This document shows positions 26,592-35,196 of a stretch of DNA of 64,000 nt, piece after piece; within the stretch, counting starts at the first letter, position 1, and every line of letters begins with the position of its first letter. The translations under genes and the position numbers were made by a program. A model generated the notes under the pieces. It made no database searches, was not told where the DNA came from, and worked only from the letters and a program-made list of their open reading frames with translations. This stretch comes from Cyclobacterium amurskyense. GTDB taxonomy: Bacteria > Bacteroidota > Bacteroidia > Cytophagales > Cyclobacteriaceae. The DNA lies in NCBI RefSeq assembly GCF_001050135.1, contig NZ_CP012040.1, positions 4,667,001 through 4,731,000 on the forward strand. Reading direction: 5' to 3'.

Positions 26592-28511
26592 ATGAAGATT
26601 AAAATTTCCATAATATTGGTTTTATTGGCTTTTGTATCTTGTTCAAAACAAAGTGATTTTCAGTTGTTATCTCCAAATGGGGCGCTGCAGGTCAATGTTT
26701 CAAATATTAATAATTCGAGTGCTTTTACTATAATTGATGGTTCGGATACCATTCTGGAATCCTCCATAATAGGACTAAAAGTAAACGGTATTAGTTTTGT
26801 TGAAAATGTATCTTTTAGCGATTTAAAAAAGACAGAGATTAATGAAACCTGGGAAACCATAAATGGTAAACAAGAGATTGTCAACAACCATTACAATGGA
26901 TTTAATTTCAAAGTTGCAAAAAACCAGTCCTCATCTTATGGGTATGAAATTGAGTGCAGGGTTTATGATGATGGTTTTGCCTATCGGTATATTTTCCCCT
27001 CTGAAGCCATTCAAGACAGTGTAAAAATTGATCAGGAATTAACCAGCTTAAATTTCAGAGGTGACTATTCCTATTGGGCATACAATGGTGAAAAACACAA
27101 TGTAGGACCTGTTCTCAGGACTGAAAAAACTATTAAAGAAGTTAGAACCCCTATTGTTATGCAATTTCATGACGATAGTTTTATGGCCATCCATGAAGCA
27201 GAAATAATGGAATTTGCTCCTTTTACCATTGCTGCTTTGTCCAATGACAAATCACTTGGTTTCCATATAGCCTATTCAAAACGCAACCAACCTTTTAAGA
27301 CCTCGTGGAGGGCTTTTATGTTGGGAGAAAAGGTGGGTGATTTGGTTGAATCTGACTTGCTGGTGAATTTAAATGAACCCAGCAAAAATCAAGACTTTTC
27401 ATGGGTAAAGCCGGGTAAATCTCTGTGGGATTGGCGTGTTTTGGGTTATAAAGCTGCCGATGGTTTTGAATATGAACTTAATACAGCATCCCATAAAAGA
27501 ATGATTGATTTCGCTGCTGAAAATAATATTCAGTACTTATTAATTGATGCTGATTGGTATGGGGATGAGTTCAATGAAAATTCTGATCCTACCACTACAA
27601 GAGAAGGAATTGACATTGTAGCATGTATGCAATATGCAGCCGATAAAAATATTGGGATCATCCTTTATTTAAATGATGTGGGGGCTAAAAAATTTGGACT
27701 GGAAAGGGTTTTGAAGCAGTTTTCAGAATGGGGTGCCGTTGGGGTGAAATATGGCTTTATGAAAGGCGGGCCAGAAGAAAAGGTGAAGAATACCAGGGCC
27801 ATTGTAGCCCTGTGTGCCAAGTATAAATTAATGGTAGAATTTCATGACAATCCAATTCCCCCAAGTGGAGATAGAAGAACATGGCCCAACCTTATTACCA
27901 AAGAATTTGGTCATGCTCAGGGAGATGCCAAATATTCTCATTTCCCCGAAACAGCTGTCAATCAAGTTTTAATTAATCAGATAGCAGGACCATTGGATAT
28001 GACCAATGGATGGTTTGATTTAAATAGTGCACATGTGGGTAGGCCTAAAGTTTTCGAGGAGCTACCAGGAACTGTAGTTGCAGAAGTAGCTAAACTTATT
28101 ACCATCTATTCTGGATGGATGGTATTGCCAGATAGCCCTGAAGCTTATTTGAAAAAAGAAGATTTGTTTGACTGTATTCGGAAAATGCCAGCACAATTTG
28201 ATAGTTATAAAGTGCTGGATGCAGCATTGGATAATTATGTCAGTATTGCCAGAAAAGCAGGAGATGATTGGTTTGTAGGCTCCCTTTCCAATAGAGAAGC
28301 ACGCTCGATTACATTGGATTTAAGTTTTTTGTCGAAGGATGAAAAATACGAGGCAATACTTTATGAGGATGCCGAAAATTCTAATTTCCTTACCAACAAA
28401 GAATCCTATATAATTCGAAGACAAGCAGTTGATGCTAATACCAAACTTGTTGTCCGAATGGCTGAAGGAGGGGGGCATGTGGTGTATATTAAAAGGATTT
28501 CGAACGAGTGA
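26592..28511 (+). CDS. GH97 glycoside hydrolase lipoprotein (alpha-glucosidase/alpha-galactosidase family)
   Basis: A 639-residue lipoprotein (signal LLAFVSC). The N-terminal beta-sandwich covers about 20-275 (LLSPNGALQVNV). The catalytic barrel includes LLIDADWYGDEF near 316 and VGVKYGFMKGG near 383, followed by PNLITKEFGHAQGDAKYSH with Glu438. In GH97 the retaining alpha-galactosidases carry an Asp nucleophile on a central barrel strand (VKxDF-like). Here the corresponding position appears to be Gly388 (VKYGF), as in the inverting SusB-type branch (VKSGY). I infer an inverting alpha-glycosidase, though the substrate may differ from starch. No susCD genes are adjacent. The 57 bp repeat copy E abuts its 5' end. 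Confidence 0.9.
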   Translation: MKIKISIILVLLAFVSCSKQSDFQLLSPNGALQVNVSNINNSSAFTIIDGSDTILESSIIGLKVNGISFVENVSFSDLKKTEINETWETINGKQEIVNNHYNGFNFKVAKNQSSSYGYEIECRVYDDGFAYRYIFPSEAIQDSVKIDQELTSLNFRGDYSYWAYNGEKHNVGPVLRTEKTIKEVRTPIVMQFHDDSFMAIHEAEIMEFAPFTIAALSNDKSLGFHIAYSKRNQPFKTSWRAFMLGEKVGDLVESDLLVNLNEPSKNQDFSWVKPGKSLWDWRVLGYKAADGFEYELNTASHKRMIDFAAENNIQYLLIDADWYGDEFNENSDPTTTREGIDIVACMQYAADKNIGIILYLNDVGAKKFGLERVLKQFSEWGAVGVKYGFMKGGPEEKVKNTRAIVALCAKYKLMVEFHDNPIPPSGDRRTWPNLITKEFGHAQGDAKYSHFPETAVNQVLINQIAGPLDMTNGWFDLNSAHVGRPKVFEELPGTVVAEVAKLITIYSGWMVLPDSPEAYLKKEDLFDCIRKMPAQFDSYKVLDAALDNYVSIARKAGDDWFVGSLSNREARSITLDLSFLSKDEKYEAILYEDAENSNFLTNKESYIIRRQAVDANTKLVVRMAEGGGHVVYIKRISNE

Positions 28512-28689
28512 GAAAAGAGAAATGTCCACTAATGTTACAGGGTAGTGGGAGAGCAGCTTTCGAACCATTAGCCTTATTTACTTTCAGCCTGAGCTTTGAA
28601 ATAGCTCGCTTAACCCTACTACTTTAATTGCTACATTCTCCAAGTAGCTTAAAACCTTATTCTTCACGAAAAAGACTTTCAAAGAAGCC

Positions 28690-29505
28690 ATGAATTACCA
28701 AACATTTCAACCTCATCCAGATTTACAAGCACTTGTAAATTGCTATTGGACCCTAGAAGTCCCAGCTGAAAAAGACGCTCAAAAACAAAGGATTATACCT
28801 GATGGCTGTATTGAAATGGCATTTATCCTGGGAGATGACGTAAAACGCTATACTTCCGAAGGAGAATTCATTATACAACCGCGTGCAATGGTGCTTGGGC
28901 AAACAATAGAACCTTTTTATATTGAGCCAACAGGTTATGTCAATACTTTTGCGATTCGATTTTACCCTTATGGTTTTGCGAACTTCGTAACCATTCCGAT
29001 TAAAAACCTGGTGAATAAGGAAACGCCAATTGAATTGTTGTTTGGTGAAAAAGACGGAAATGCCTTAGAAAAAAAGATAATTGAGGCAAGCGATAGTAGG
29101 GAACGAATAGGGATAATTGAAAGGTTTCTTTTAGATAAGATGAACGAAAAATCAACTATTGATTCTATCGTAAAATCGACCATTGATGCCCTGTTATTAA
29201 CAAATGGAAGTGCTTCAATAGGTGCAATTCTTAAAGGGGATCTATCCAAAAGGAGACAACTTGAAAGAAATTTTTTGAAACAAATAGGTGTTAGCCCAAA
29301 GCAGTTAGGTAAAGTAATCCGATTACAAACTGCGCTAAAAATGATGCTCAACAAAGAGACTGAAAACCTCACCAATATCGCTTATGAAAGTGAGTATTTT
29401 GACCAAGCCCATTTTATAAAAGATTTTAAAGAGTTTACCGGCATCAACCCGAAAAAGTTTTTAGGCAATGAAAGTATGGCACTTTCTACCCTTTTCTACA
29501 AATAG
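28690..29505 (+). CDS. AraC-family transcriptional regulator
   Basis: A 271-residue protein. The N-terminal region (FQPHPDLQALVNCYWTLEVP, RIIPDGCIEMAFILGD) is the cupin-like ligand/effector domain seen in many Bacteroidota AraC proteins. The C-terminal double HTH covers about 165-262 (QIGVSPKQLGKVIRLQTAL, SEYFDQAHFIKDFKEFTGI). It is transcribed towards the VOC lipoprotein gene, which has its own promoter starting 24 bp after the stop, so the regulator may control it. Confidence 0.92.
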   Translation: MNYQTFQPHPDLQALVNCYWTLEVPAEKDAQKQRIIPDGCIEMAFILGDDVKRYTSEGEFIIQPRAMVLGQTIEPFYIEPTGYVNTFAIRFYPYGFANFVTIPIKNLVNKETPIELLFGEKDGNALEKKIIEASDSRERIGIIERFLLDKMNEKSTIDSIVKSTIDALLLTNGSASIGAILKGDLSKRRQLERNFLKQIGVSPKQLGKVIRLQTALKMMLNKETENLTNIAYESEYFDQAHFIKDFKEFTGINPKKFLGNESMALSTLFYK

Positions 29506-29528
29506 TTTGCCTGACGCATTTTTACAAT

Positions 29529-29556
29529 TTTGCACCCTACAAGTGTTCTAAATTTG
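29529..29556 (+). promoter_or_regulatory. Bacteroidota promoter before VOC lipoprotein gene
   Basis: TTTG at 29529..29532, 16 bp spacing, then TAAATTTG at 29549..29556, an exact -7 consensus. It predicts transcription starting near 29563. That rules out a TTG start at 29530 and supports the ATG at 29581. Confidence 0.6.
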
Positions 29557-29580
29557 TATTGTCGATTTAAAGATGACAAT

Positions 29581-30075
29581 ATGAACAAAGCCATACTTTA
29601 TACAGCCACATTACTAAGCTTTAGTATGATGGCTTGCAACAGCCAAAACGAATCCAAAACCGAAGCAATAGCGGTTGACACTCAGGTAAATAAAAAGAAA
29701 AACGATATGAAAAGCCATGTTTCAATTTTTGAAATTCCAGCCACGGATCTTTCAAGAGCAGTAGATTTTTATCAAGCAATTTTAGGCATTCCCATTGAGA
29801 AAATGGAGATGCCAGGTATGGAAATGGGAATATTTCCATACGAAGAACAAATGGTTACAGGCGTTTTAATGAAAGGGGAAGGGTACAATCCTTCAGCTGA
29901 CGGCGTTACCCTTTACCTTAATGGTGGAGATGACCTGCAAAACATACTTGGTAAGGTCGAACCCAATGGAGGGGAAATTATTGTCCCGAAAACAGCCCAT
30001 GCGGATGACAGTGGGTTTTTCGCCTTGTTTTTAGATACGGAAGGAAATAAACTTGGTCTACATTCGCCTAATTAG
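29581..30075 (+). CDS. VOC/glyoxalase-fold protein with lipoprotein signal
   Basis: A 164-residue protein from the ATG at 29581. It begins MNKAILYTATLLSFSMMACN, a lipoprotein signal with the cysteine at residue 19, followed by a short charged linker and one VOC domain (SHVSIFEIPATDLSRAVDFY, FFALFLDTEGNKLGLHS). VOC proteins of this type are normally cytosolic and would start at the internal Met-Lys-Ser-His of this frame (29707). The final Glu in DTEGNKLGL is the usual metal ligand position, but the early ligand position in HVSIFEI should be checked. It may bind a small molecule in the periplasm; the function is unknown. Confidence 0.85.
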   Translation: MNKAILYTATLLSFSMMACNSQNESKTEAIAVDTQVNKKKNDMKSHVSIFEIPATDLSRAVDFYQAILGIPIEKMEMPGMEMGIFPYEEQMVTGVLMKGEGYNPSADGVTLYLNGGDDLQNILGKVEPNGGEIIVPKTAHADDSGFFALFLDTEGNKLGLHSPN

Positions 30076-30108
30076 TTAGGATAGGTTGAAAAGTTATGCA
30101 CTCAAGCA

Positions 30109-30140
30109 AAAACGGTTCGGGTTTTAATCAGAACCGTTTT
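30109..30140 (+). terminator. Rho-independent terminator after VOC lipoprotein gene
   Basis: A perfect 10 bp stem AAAACGGTTC / GAACCGTTTT with a 12-nt loop, with T residues ending the stem. Confidence 0.75.
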
Positions 30141-30199
30141 CGCTTTAAATAGGTATATTTCTATCAGAAAATAAAGTAGAATACCAATTTAAATGAACA

Positions 30200-30853
30200 A
30201 TGAGGGCAAAAGAATTTGTTGACACATTAAAAATTATTGGTCAGGAATAACCTGGAAATATCCCTAAAAAGGAACTGTTTTCTTTAGCGAAAAAATTTCA
30301 ATTCATGCCAGTTGAGGAGGTGGTAAAATTACTTAGAGATGAAAATTTTGACCATCGACTAGGAGCTGTTTCAATTTTAGATTGGAAAGCACGGAATAAA
30401 AAAACATCTCTAGAAGAGAGGCATGCTATTTACACAGCATATATTGATAATCACCAATGGATTAACGATTGGGGAATGGTAGATAGAGCAGCCCCTTATG
30501 TTATTGGGGGTTACTTGTTTGGTAAGGACAAAAAGCCCCTGTATGATTTGGCCAGATCCACAAACCCTATGGAACGGCGTACGGCAATTGTTAGCACTTA
30601 TTATTTTATTCGAAAGGGTGAAATAGAGGACACATTCAAGATTGCTGAAATACTTGTTAACGATTCAGAACACTTTGTTCAAACGGCTGTGGGGAGTTGG
30701 GTTAGAGAAGCGGGTAAAAGAGATGAAGAAAGATTAAAAGCCTTTTTGAATGCCTATGCGGCAACTATGCCGAGAGTTACTTTGAGGGTTGCCATTGAGA
30801 GGTTTGACCCTAAGCTGCGGAAATACTATCTGGATTTAGTCAAACAGAATTAA
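30200..30853 (+). pseudogene. DNA alkylation repair protein (AlkD-like), 5' part broken
   Basis: The frame starts at ATG 30200 as MRAKEFVDTLKIIGQE, the normal beginning of AlkD-like proteins, then hits a TAA at 30248. It continues in the same frame as PGNIPKKELFSLAKKF and onward to 30853. Compared with the family, about 20 residues also seem to be missing where the stop lies. The remaining 182-residue frame from ATG 30305 keeps the HEAT-like repeats and the motifs WINDWGMVDRAAPYVIGGYL, STYYFIRKGEIEDTFKIAEI and WVREAGKRD. AlkD-type enzymes excise alkylated purines. The shortened form may still fold, but it lacks the first helices, so it is probably a recent pseudogene. Confidence 0.65.
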
Positions 30854-31043
30854 TAAAGAAGATTAACGCTGAAAATATTTTGCAGTAAACTATAACCACC
30901 TAAGATTGATAGAATCATACGAGTCTATTAATTTCAGTATGTGGTTACATTACGGGTTAGCCACTTATTTATTGAAACTTATTTTGTTCCTAAGCGCTTA
31001 AAAAACTGGATCATTTTATTGGCTTAAAAGAGTCACTTAGGGA

Positions 31044-32180
31044 TTAAAAATCTAAGGTTTCACTGTCCACCATATCGATATAACGCTTCATTTTCTTCAG
31101 AATTACTTTGAAGTGGTGGGTTTCATCTCTTGTTACAAAAGTGATGGCCAAGCCCTCAGTTTTGGCTCTCCCAGTACGGCCTACTCGGTGTACAAAGTCC
31201 TTAGGAGATCTAGGCAATTCATAATTTATAACATAAGGAAGCTCAAGGAAATCAATCCCTCTAGAGATCAAATCTGTAGCCACCAATACTTGTATTTTTC
31301 CGGATTTGAAATCCTCTAATGCCTTTAATCTTGCAAACTGACTCTTCTTCCCATGGATTGAATCTGCTTCAAACCCATTATTGTATAGCTTTCTAGCTAC
31401 CGCATCTGCTTTAACCCCAGAAGAGGTAAATACCAATACTTGGCTCATTTCATTTTCTCTGAGTAAGTGTCTTAGCAAAGGGCCTTTGCGCTCATCACTC
31501 ACGAAGTAGCCAGATAAGTTTATCAATTCCACATCTTCAGCATTGTCTTTAACTTCCACAACTTCTGGATTTGAAAGCAATACCCGGTTGATTCCTGCCA
31601 ACTGATCACTTAATGTTGCCGAAAACAACATGTTTTGCCTTTTGCTAGGCAAAAGCGCAAAGATCTCTTGCATTTCTTTTTCGAAACCAAGATTTAACAT
31701 CTTATCAGCTTCATCTAACACTAATGTTTCCACCTTTGATAGATCTATAGCACTGGACCTTTGTAAGTCTAGCAATCGTCCTGGGGTGGCAACTAATATG
31801 TCCACTCCGAAAATAGCTTTCATTTGAGGATTGATGGATACACCACCATAGATGGCCATAGATTTGATCGGATGGGGTAACTTATGAGACAATTCTTTAA
31901 ATACTTCGACAACCTGAATAGCCAATTCTCGAGACGGGACTAGAACCAGAACTTTTGGCTGCCTACTTTTTTTAGGCGCAGGTCCATAGGCCATTTTATT
32001 CAATATTGGCACCACATAACTAACTGTCTTGCCTGAGCCTGTTTTAGCGATTCCTAGTAGATCCCTTCCTTTGATTAACACAGGGATGGCTTGAGTTTGA
32101 ATAGGCGTAGGGCTCTCATATCCCAGAGAAGTAATATTGGATAGTATCGAAGGATGGAGCTTGAGTTTTACAAAAGACAT
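31044..32180 (-). CDS. DEAD-box RNA helicase (RhlE-like)
   Basis: A 378-residue protein that ends just after the helicase core, without the basic C-terminal tail many relatives have. Ordered motifs: a Q-motif region LGYESPTPIQTQAIP, motif I AKTGSGKT, Ia PSRELA, II DEAD (LVLDEADKML), III SAT, then RGIDFLELPYVINYELP and VI HRVGRTGRA. It should unwind short RNA duplexes with ATP in the cytoplasm, for example during ribosome assembly, mRNA decay or cold adaptation. It is a single minus-strand gene, convergent with the broken AlkD-like gene. Confidence 0.95.
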   Translation of the reverse strand: MSFVKLKLHPSILSNITSLGYESPTPIQTQAIPVLIKGRDLLGIAKTGSGKTVSYVVPILNKMAYGPAPKKSRQPKVLVLVPSRELAIQVVEVFKELSHKLPHPIKSMAIYGGVSINPQMKAIFGVDILVATPGRLLDLQRSSAIDLSKVETLVLDEADKMLNLGFEKEMQEIFALLPSKRQNMLFSATLSDQLAGINRVLLSNPEVVEVKDNAEDVELINLSGYFVSDERKGPLLRHLLRENEMSQVLVFTSSGVKADAVARKLYNNGFEADSIHGKKSQFARLKALEDFKSGKIQVLVATDLISRGIDFLELPYVINYELPRSPKDFVHRVGRTGRAKTEGLAITFVTRDETHHFKVILKKMKRYIDMVDSETLDF

Positions 32181-32728
32181 GTTTCAAATTTATATTTATA
32201 GACTTGTGGCCTAAACCATATTATAATAGTACGAAAAATAAAGAAAATCCTTCAAGAAGTAACCTTTTACTATCTGCCAAGTTAAATAAGTAATTAAGAA
32301 GCTGGGCTTAATGCAATGCTTTATAATTACTTAATAGCTAAAGGGACTGATAAATTATATTTTAAGAACTTTTGGAAGAAGTAATAAACGCCTCAATTAA
32401 TCGCCTCAGTTTTCCAAAGTGAGGCTGGCTTGGTATGCGAATCAAATGCTGTAATTATAATAGCTGAAAGCAATGTTTAATTATTGGCAATAGTGGCTGA
32501 AGTATTTGGTGTCCCGGAAATGCTTTCTAATAGGACGATTAAAATAGATTTTAGGTGCATTGCACTTTAATCAGGCATTTTGGAACAAGCAGCGATGAAA
32601 TTTACTTCCATGTAGTCAACAATACTTATTAATCCATTAAATTAGTAATGCATATAAGGATAAACACCACTTAGGGATAGGTATCTTCCTGCATTGTTCA
32701 TTACCCTCAGAAACCAAAAATAGATATA
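32181..32728. other. 548 bp intergenic region
   Basis: Lies between the divergent helicase and VOC genes. I see no gene, repeat copy or convincing promoter. There is a small GCCTCA/TGAGGC hairpin near 32402..32426 without a T-run. It may be decayed sequence. Confidence 0.5.
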
Positions 32729-33115
32729 GTGAAAATTGATAAGCTACACCACATCGCAATAATTTGTTCGGACTACAATAGATCTAAAAAGTTTTACACC
32801 GATATTTTGGGATTTACGATTGACAAAGAAATCTACAGAGAAGAAAGGCAATCCTATAAACTTGACCTTTCCTTAAACGGGGAATATTTAATCGAACTTT
32901 TCTCTTTTCCAGACCCACCATCAAGACCCTCAAGGCCCGAAGCGAATGGTTTGAGGCATATTGCTTTTGGAGTAAAGGATATAAAGGAGGCGATTGAATA
33001 TTTGAAATTAAAGGAGGTAGTAGCAGAAGAAGTTCGAATAGATGAATTCACCAATAAGAAGTTTACCTTTATCGCTGACCCAGACAATTTGCCAATCGAA
33101 TTTTACGAAGTATGA
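32729..33115 (+). CDS. VOC-family metalloprotein (YaeR/SMU1112c-like)
   Basis: A 128-residue single-domain glyoxalase-fold protein starting at GTG 32729 (MKIDKLHHIAIICSDYNRSK). Likely metal ligands are His in LHHIAI, Glu in YLIELFSFPDPP, His in NGLRHIAFGV and Glu in LPIEFYEV. RSKKFYTDILGF and FIADPDNLPIEFYEV are typical of the YaeR subgroup of lactoylglutathione-lyase-like proteins. The exact substrate of this subgroup is not known. The stop overlaps the next start by 4 bases (ATGA), showing translational coupling with the hexapeptide-repeat protein. Confidence 0.88.
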   Translation: MKIDKLHHIAIICSDYNRSKKFYTDILGFTIDKEIYREERQSYKLDLSLNGEYLIELFSFPDPPSRPSRPEANGLRHIAFGVKDIKEAIEYLKLKEVVAEEVRIDEFTNKKFTFIADPDNLPIEFYEV

Positions 33116-33717
33116 TAAATATTGGGCAATATATTGACGGGTTTAATTTACTTTTCCCTCAAAGCATCAATAAAGCGCCTTGGGAGTTTATCAACGACTT
33201 GGAAAACACCATTAATGAACGAATATCCAAACTGTCATCTGAATATAGGATTGAAGACAATATAGCAATACATAAAACGGCAACGGTAGAACAAGGCGCA
33301 ATTTTGAAGGGGAGCCTAATTATTTCTGAAAATTGCTTTATAGGAGCACACGCTTACTTTAGAGGGCCTATTTATTTAGGTAAATCTGTTAAAATCGGTC
33401 CGGGTTCAGAAGTCAAACAATCGATAATTTTAGACAACTCTGCAATAGCCCACTTCAACTATATTGGGAACAGTGTAATAGGCAAAAACATTAATTTTGA
33501 AGCAGGTTCAATTTGTGCCAACCACTTTAATGAAAGACAGATTAAAACGATTTTCATTAAGCATAATGGACAGCTAATTGATACAAAAACAGAAAAATTC
33601 GGGTCATTGGTAGGCGATAATTCTAAAATTGGTGCCAATGCAGTATTGTCTCCAGGTTCAATTTTAGAAGTAAACAGTATCGTCAAAAGACTCGAATTAA
33701 TTGAACAAGTAAAGTAA
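33112..33717 (+). CDS. Left-handed beta-helix (hexapeptide) acyltransferase-like protein
   Basis: A 201-residue protein. From about residue 60 it has hexapeptide-type coils (ISENCFIGAHAYFRGPIYLG, KSVKIGPGSEVKQSIILDNS, NSVIGKNINFEAGSICANHF), as in the C-terminal acetyltransferase half of GlmU and its relatives. No nucleotidyltransferase signature (LAGGxGTR) is present, so it may transfer acyl groups or merely bind sugar nucleotides. It overlaps the VOC gene by 4 bases, so the two proteins probably work together. Confidence 0.82.
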   Translation: MINIGQYIDGFNLLFPQSINKAPWEFINDLENTINERISKLSSEYRIEDNIAIHKTATVEQGAILKGSLIISENCFIGAHAYFRGPIYLGKSVKIGPGSEVKQSIILDNSAIAHFNYIGNSVIGKNINFEAGSICANHFNERQIKTIFIKHNGQLIDTKTEKFGSLVGDNSKIGANAVLSPGSILEVNSIVKRLELIEQVK

Positions 33718-33785
33718 TGAATAGGGAAGGGTCAAAGCATTGTTATCCTTCTTCGTATATAGGGAATTCTTGAAAATAACAGCCT

Positions 33786-34421
33786 ATGAAAATAATCTCA
33801 ACGAATATTGGAACACCAACTACCTTTCTTTGGAAAGGCAAGGAAGAAACAACTGGCATCTATAAAAAGCCTACAAATGAACGGCTCTATTTAACGAAAA
33901 ACGATGTTTTAGGTGATGAGATTTCCAATCGCTTGAATCATGGAGGCTATTATAAAGCCTGTTATTTGTTTTCTGCTGAACAATACCCCTACTGGAAGGA
34001 TTTGTATCCTGATCTTGATTGGTCTTGGGGCATGTTTGGAGAAAACCTTACAGTTAGTGGATTTGATGAAAGAGAGGTGCTGTTGGGGGCGATTTATAAG
34101 GTAGGGGATGCCATGGTTCAGATTTCCCAATACAGAGAACCCTGTTATAAGTTTGGACATAAATTTGGAACCCAAAAAGTACTTAAGCAATTTATTGAAC
34201 ATGGTTTTGGTGGTACTTATGTAAGCATTCTAGAAGAAGGACATGTTGGTATTGGTGACGAATTTATCCTGGTAGAACGGCCTGAAAACAGTTTAACCGT
34301 GGCATCCTTATTTCAACTGGTATTCGCAAAAGAAAAGAACCAGGAATTGCTGAAAATTGCAGCTAAAAGCAAAGCAATTCCTCCCAAAAAGAGGATTTTA
34401 TTAAGCAATTGTATTGAATAG
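33786..34421 (+). CDS. MOSC domain protein (YiiM-like)
   Basis: A 211-residue protein with a MOSC beta-barrel. Visible are NRLNHGGYYKACYLFSAEQY near residue 45, WGMFGENLTVSG near 78, and the conserved cysteine in REPCYKFGHKFG near 122. MOSC proteins such as YiiM handle sulfur bound to molybdenum cofactor and reduce N-hydroxylated bases. The C-terminal 40 residues (LFQLVFAKEKNQELLKIAA) resemble the helical extension of YiiM. It is monocistronic or loosely linked to the preceding pair (68 bp). Confidence 0.9.
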   Translation: MKIISTNIGTPTTFLWKGKEETTGIYKKPTNERLYLTKNDVLGDEISNRLNHGGYYKACYLFSAEQYPYWKDLYPDLDWSWGMFGENLTVSGFDEREVLLGAIYKVGDAMVQISQYREPCYKFGHKFGTQKVLKQFIEHGFGGTYVSILEEGHVGIGDEFILVERPENSLTVASLFQLVFAKEKNQELLKIAAKSKAIPPKKRILLSNCIE

Positions 34422-34517
34422 TAGGGTTAATAATGCCTCGATCATGAAAATATTCTTTATGCTGTGTATATTCTATTTTTAGTATAGGAATTTCAAGTAC
34501 AATTAGCTTTTACTTAA

Positions 34518-35105
34518 ATGGTCGATTTAAACAGATTAAAACAAATTTATAAGTTTGGCAAGGAGCTTAGTTTAAAGGATATCCAGGTTTTATTAAAGGC
34601 TGCAAAAAATGGTTCATTTAGGAAGAAAGAGCTTCTCATAAATGAAGGCTCCAAAAGGAATGATGTTTTCTATATTAAAAGTGGTTTGGTTCGTTGTTTT
34701 AACATCAATGACAAGGGAGAAGAAATTACCTTAAAATTAATCCCAGAACATCAGGTTGTTGCCAATGTTGATTTGATTTTGTTTAGCCAAGCCTCCAGAT
34801 TTTTTTATGAAGCATTGGAAAATACTGAGGTATTTTTTATTGATTATGATGTATTGCAGGATTTGGTTTCAAGGAATCCGAAATTAGAGGCCAATAGAAA
34901 GTATGTGCTTCAACGTTTATTAAAAGAGTCCATGGAGAGGGTTGAGTCTTTCGTCTTGCTAACTCCAGAAGAAAGGTACCTAAGGTTTGTAAAAGACTAC
35001 CCAGGGATTACCAATAGGGTTCAGGATAAATACATTGCAAATGTTCTTGGCATTACTCCCGTTTCACTTAGCAGGATTAGAAAAAGGATAGCCACCAAAA
35101 ACTAA
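34518..35105 (+). CDS. Crp/Fnr-family transcriptional regulator
   Basis: A 195-residue protein. The cyclic-nucleotide-binding-type beta-roll spans about residues 20-120 (LLINEGSKRNDVFYIKSGLV). The C-terminal HTH is short (YIANVLGITPVSLSRIRKRI), a form common in Bacteroidota. There is no cluster of cysteines like that of Fnr, and the phosphate-binding RxAS-like motif is not clear, so cAMP binding is uncertain. The target could be the adjacent lipoprotein/hydroxylase operon, which is inference. Confidence 0.9.
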   Translation: MVDLNRLKQIYKFGKELSLKDIQVLLKAAKNGSFRKKELLINEGSKRNDVFYIKSGLVRCFNINDKGEEITLKLIPEHQVVANVDLILFSQASRFFYEALENTEVFFIDYDVLQDLVSRNPKLEANRKYVLQRLLKESMERVESFVLLTPEERYLRFVKDYPGITNRVQDKYIANVLGITPVSLSRIRKRIATKN

Positions 35106-35159
35106 TCCTCCGGTTTCATAAATTATCTTTTGTTAACGCCTTTAGCCTTAGGGCTGTTA

Positions 35160-35167
35160 TAGATTTG
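35160..35167 (+). promoter_or_regulatory. -7 promoter element TAGATTTG before lipoprotein-hydroxylase operon
   Basis: An exact TAnnTTTG match. It predicts transcription from about 35174 and a leader of about 23 nt before the ATG at 35197, which argues against a GTG start at 35167. A TTTG at 35129 is too far upstream (27 bp) for a standard -33. Confidence 0.5.
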
Positions 35168-35196
35168 TGTCATTGTTAAACTTAAAAACGAATATC

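Noticed and set aside
32183..32200. TAAATTTG on the minus strand before the DEAD-box helicase
   Set aside because: Only a few bases before the start codon, too close to act as a -7 element.
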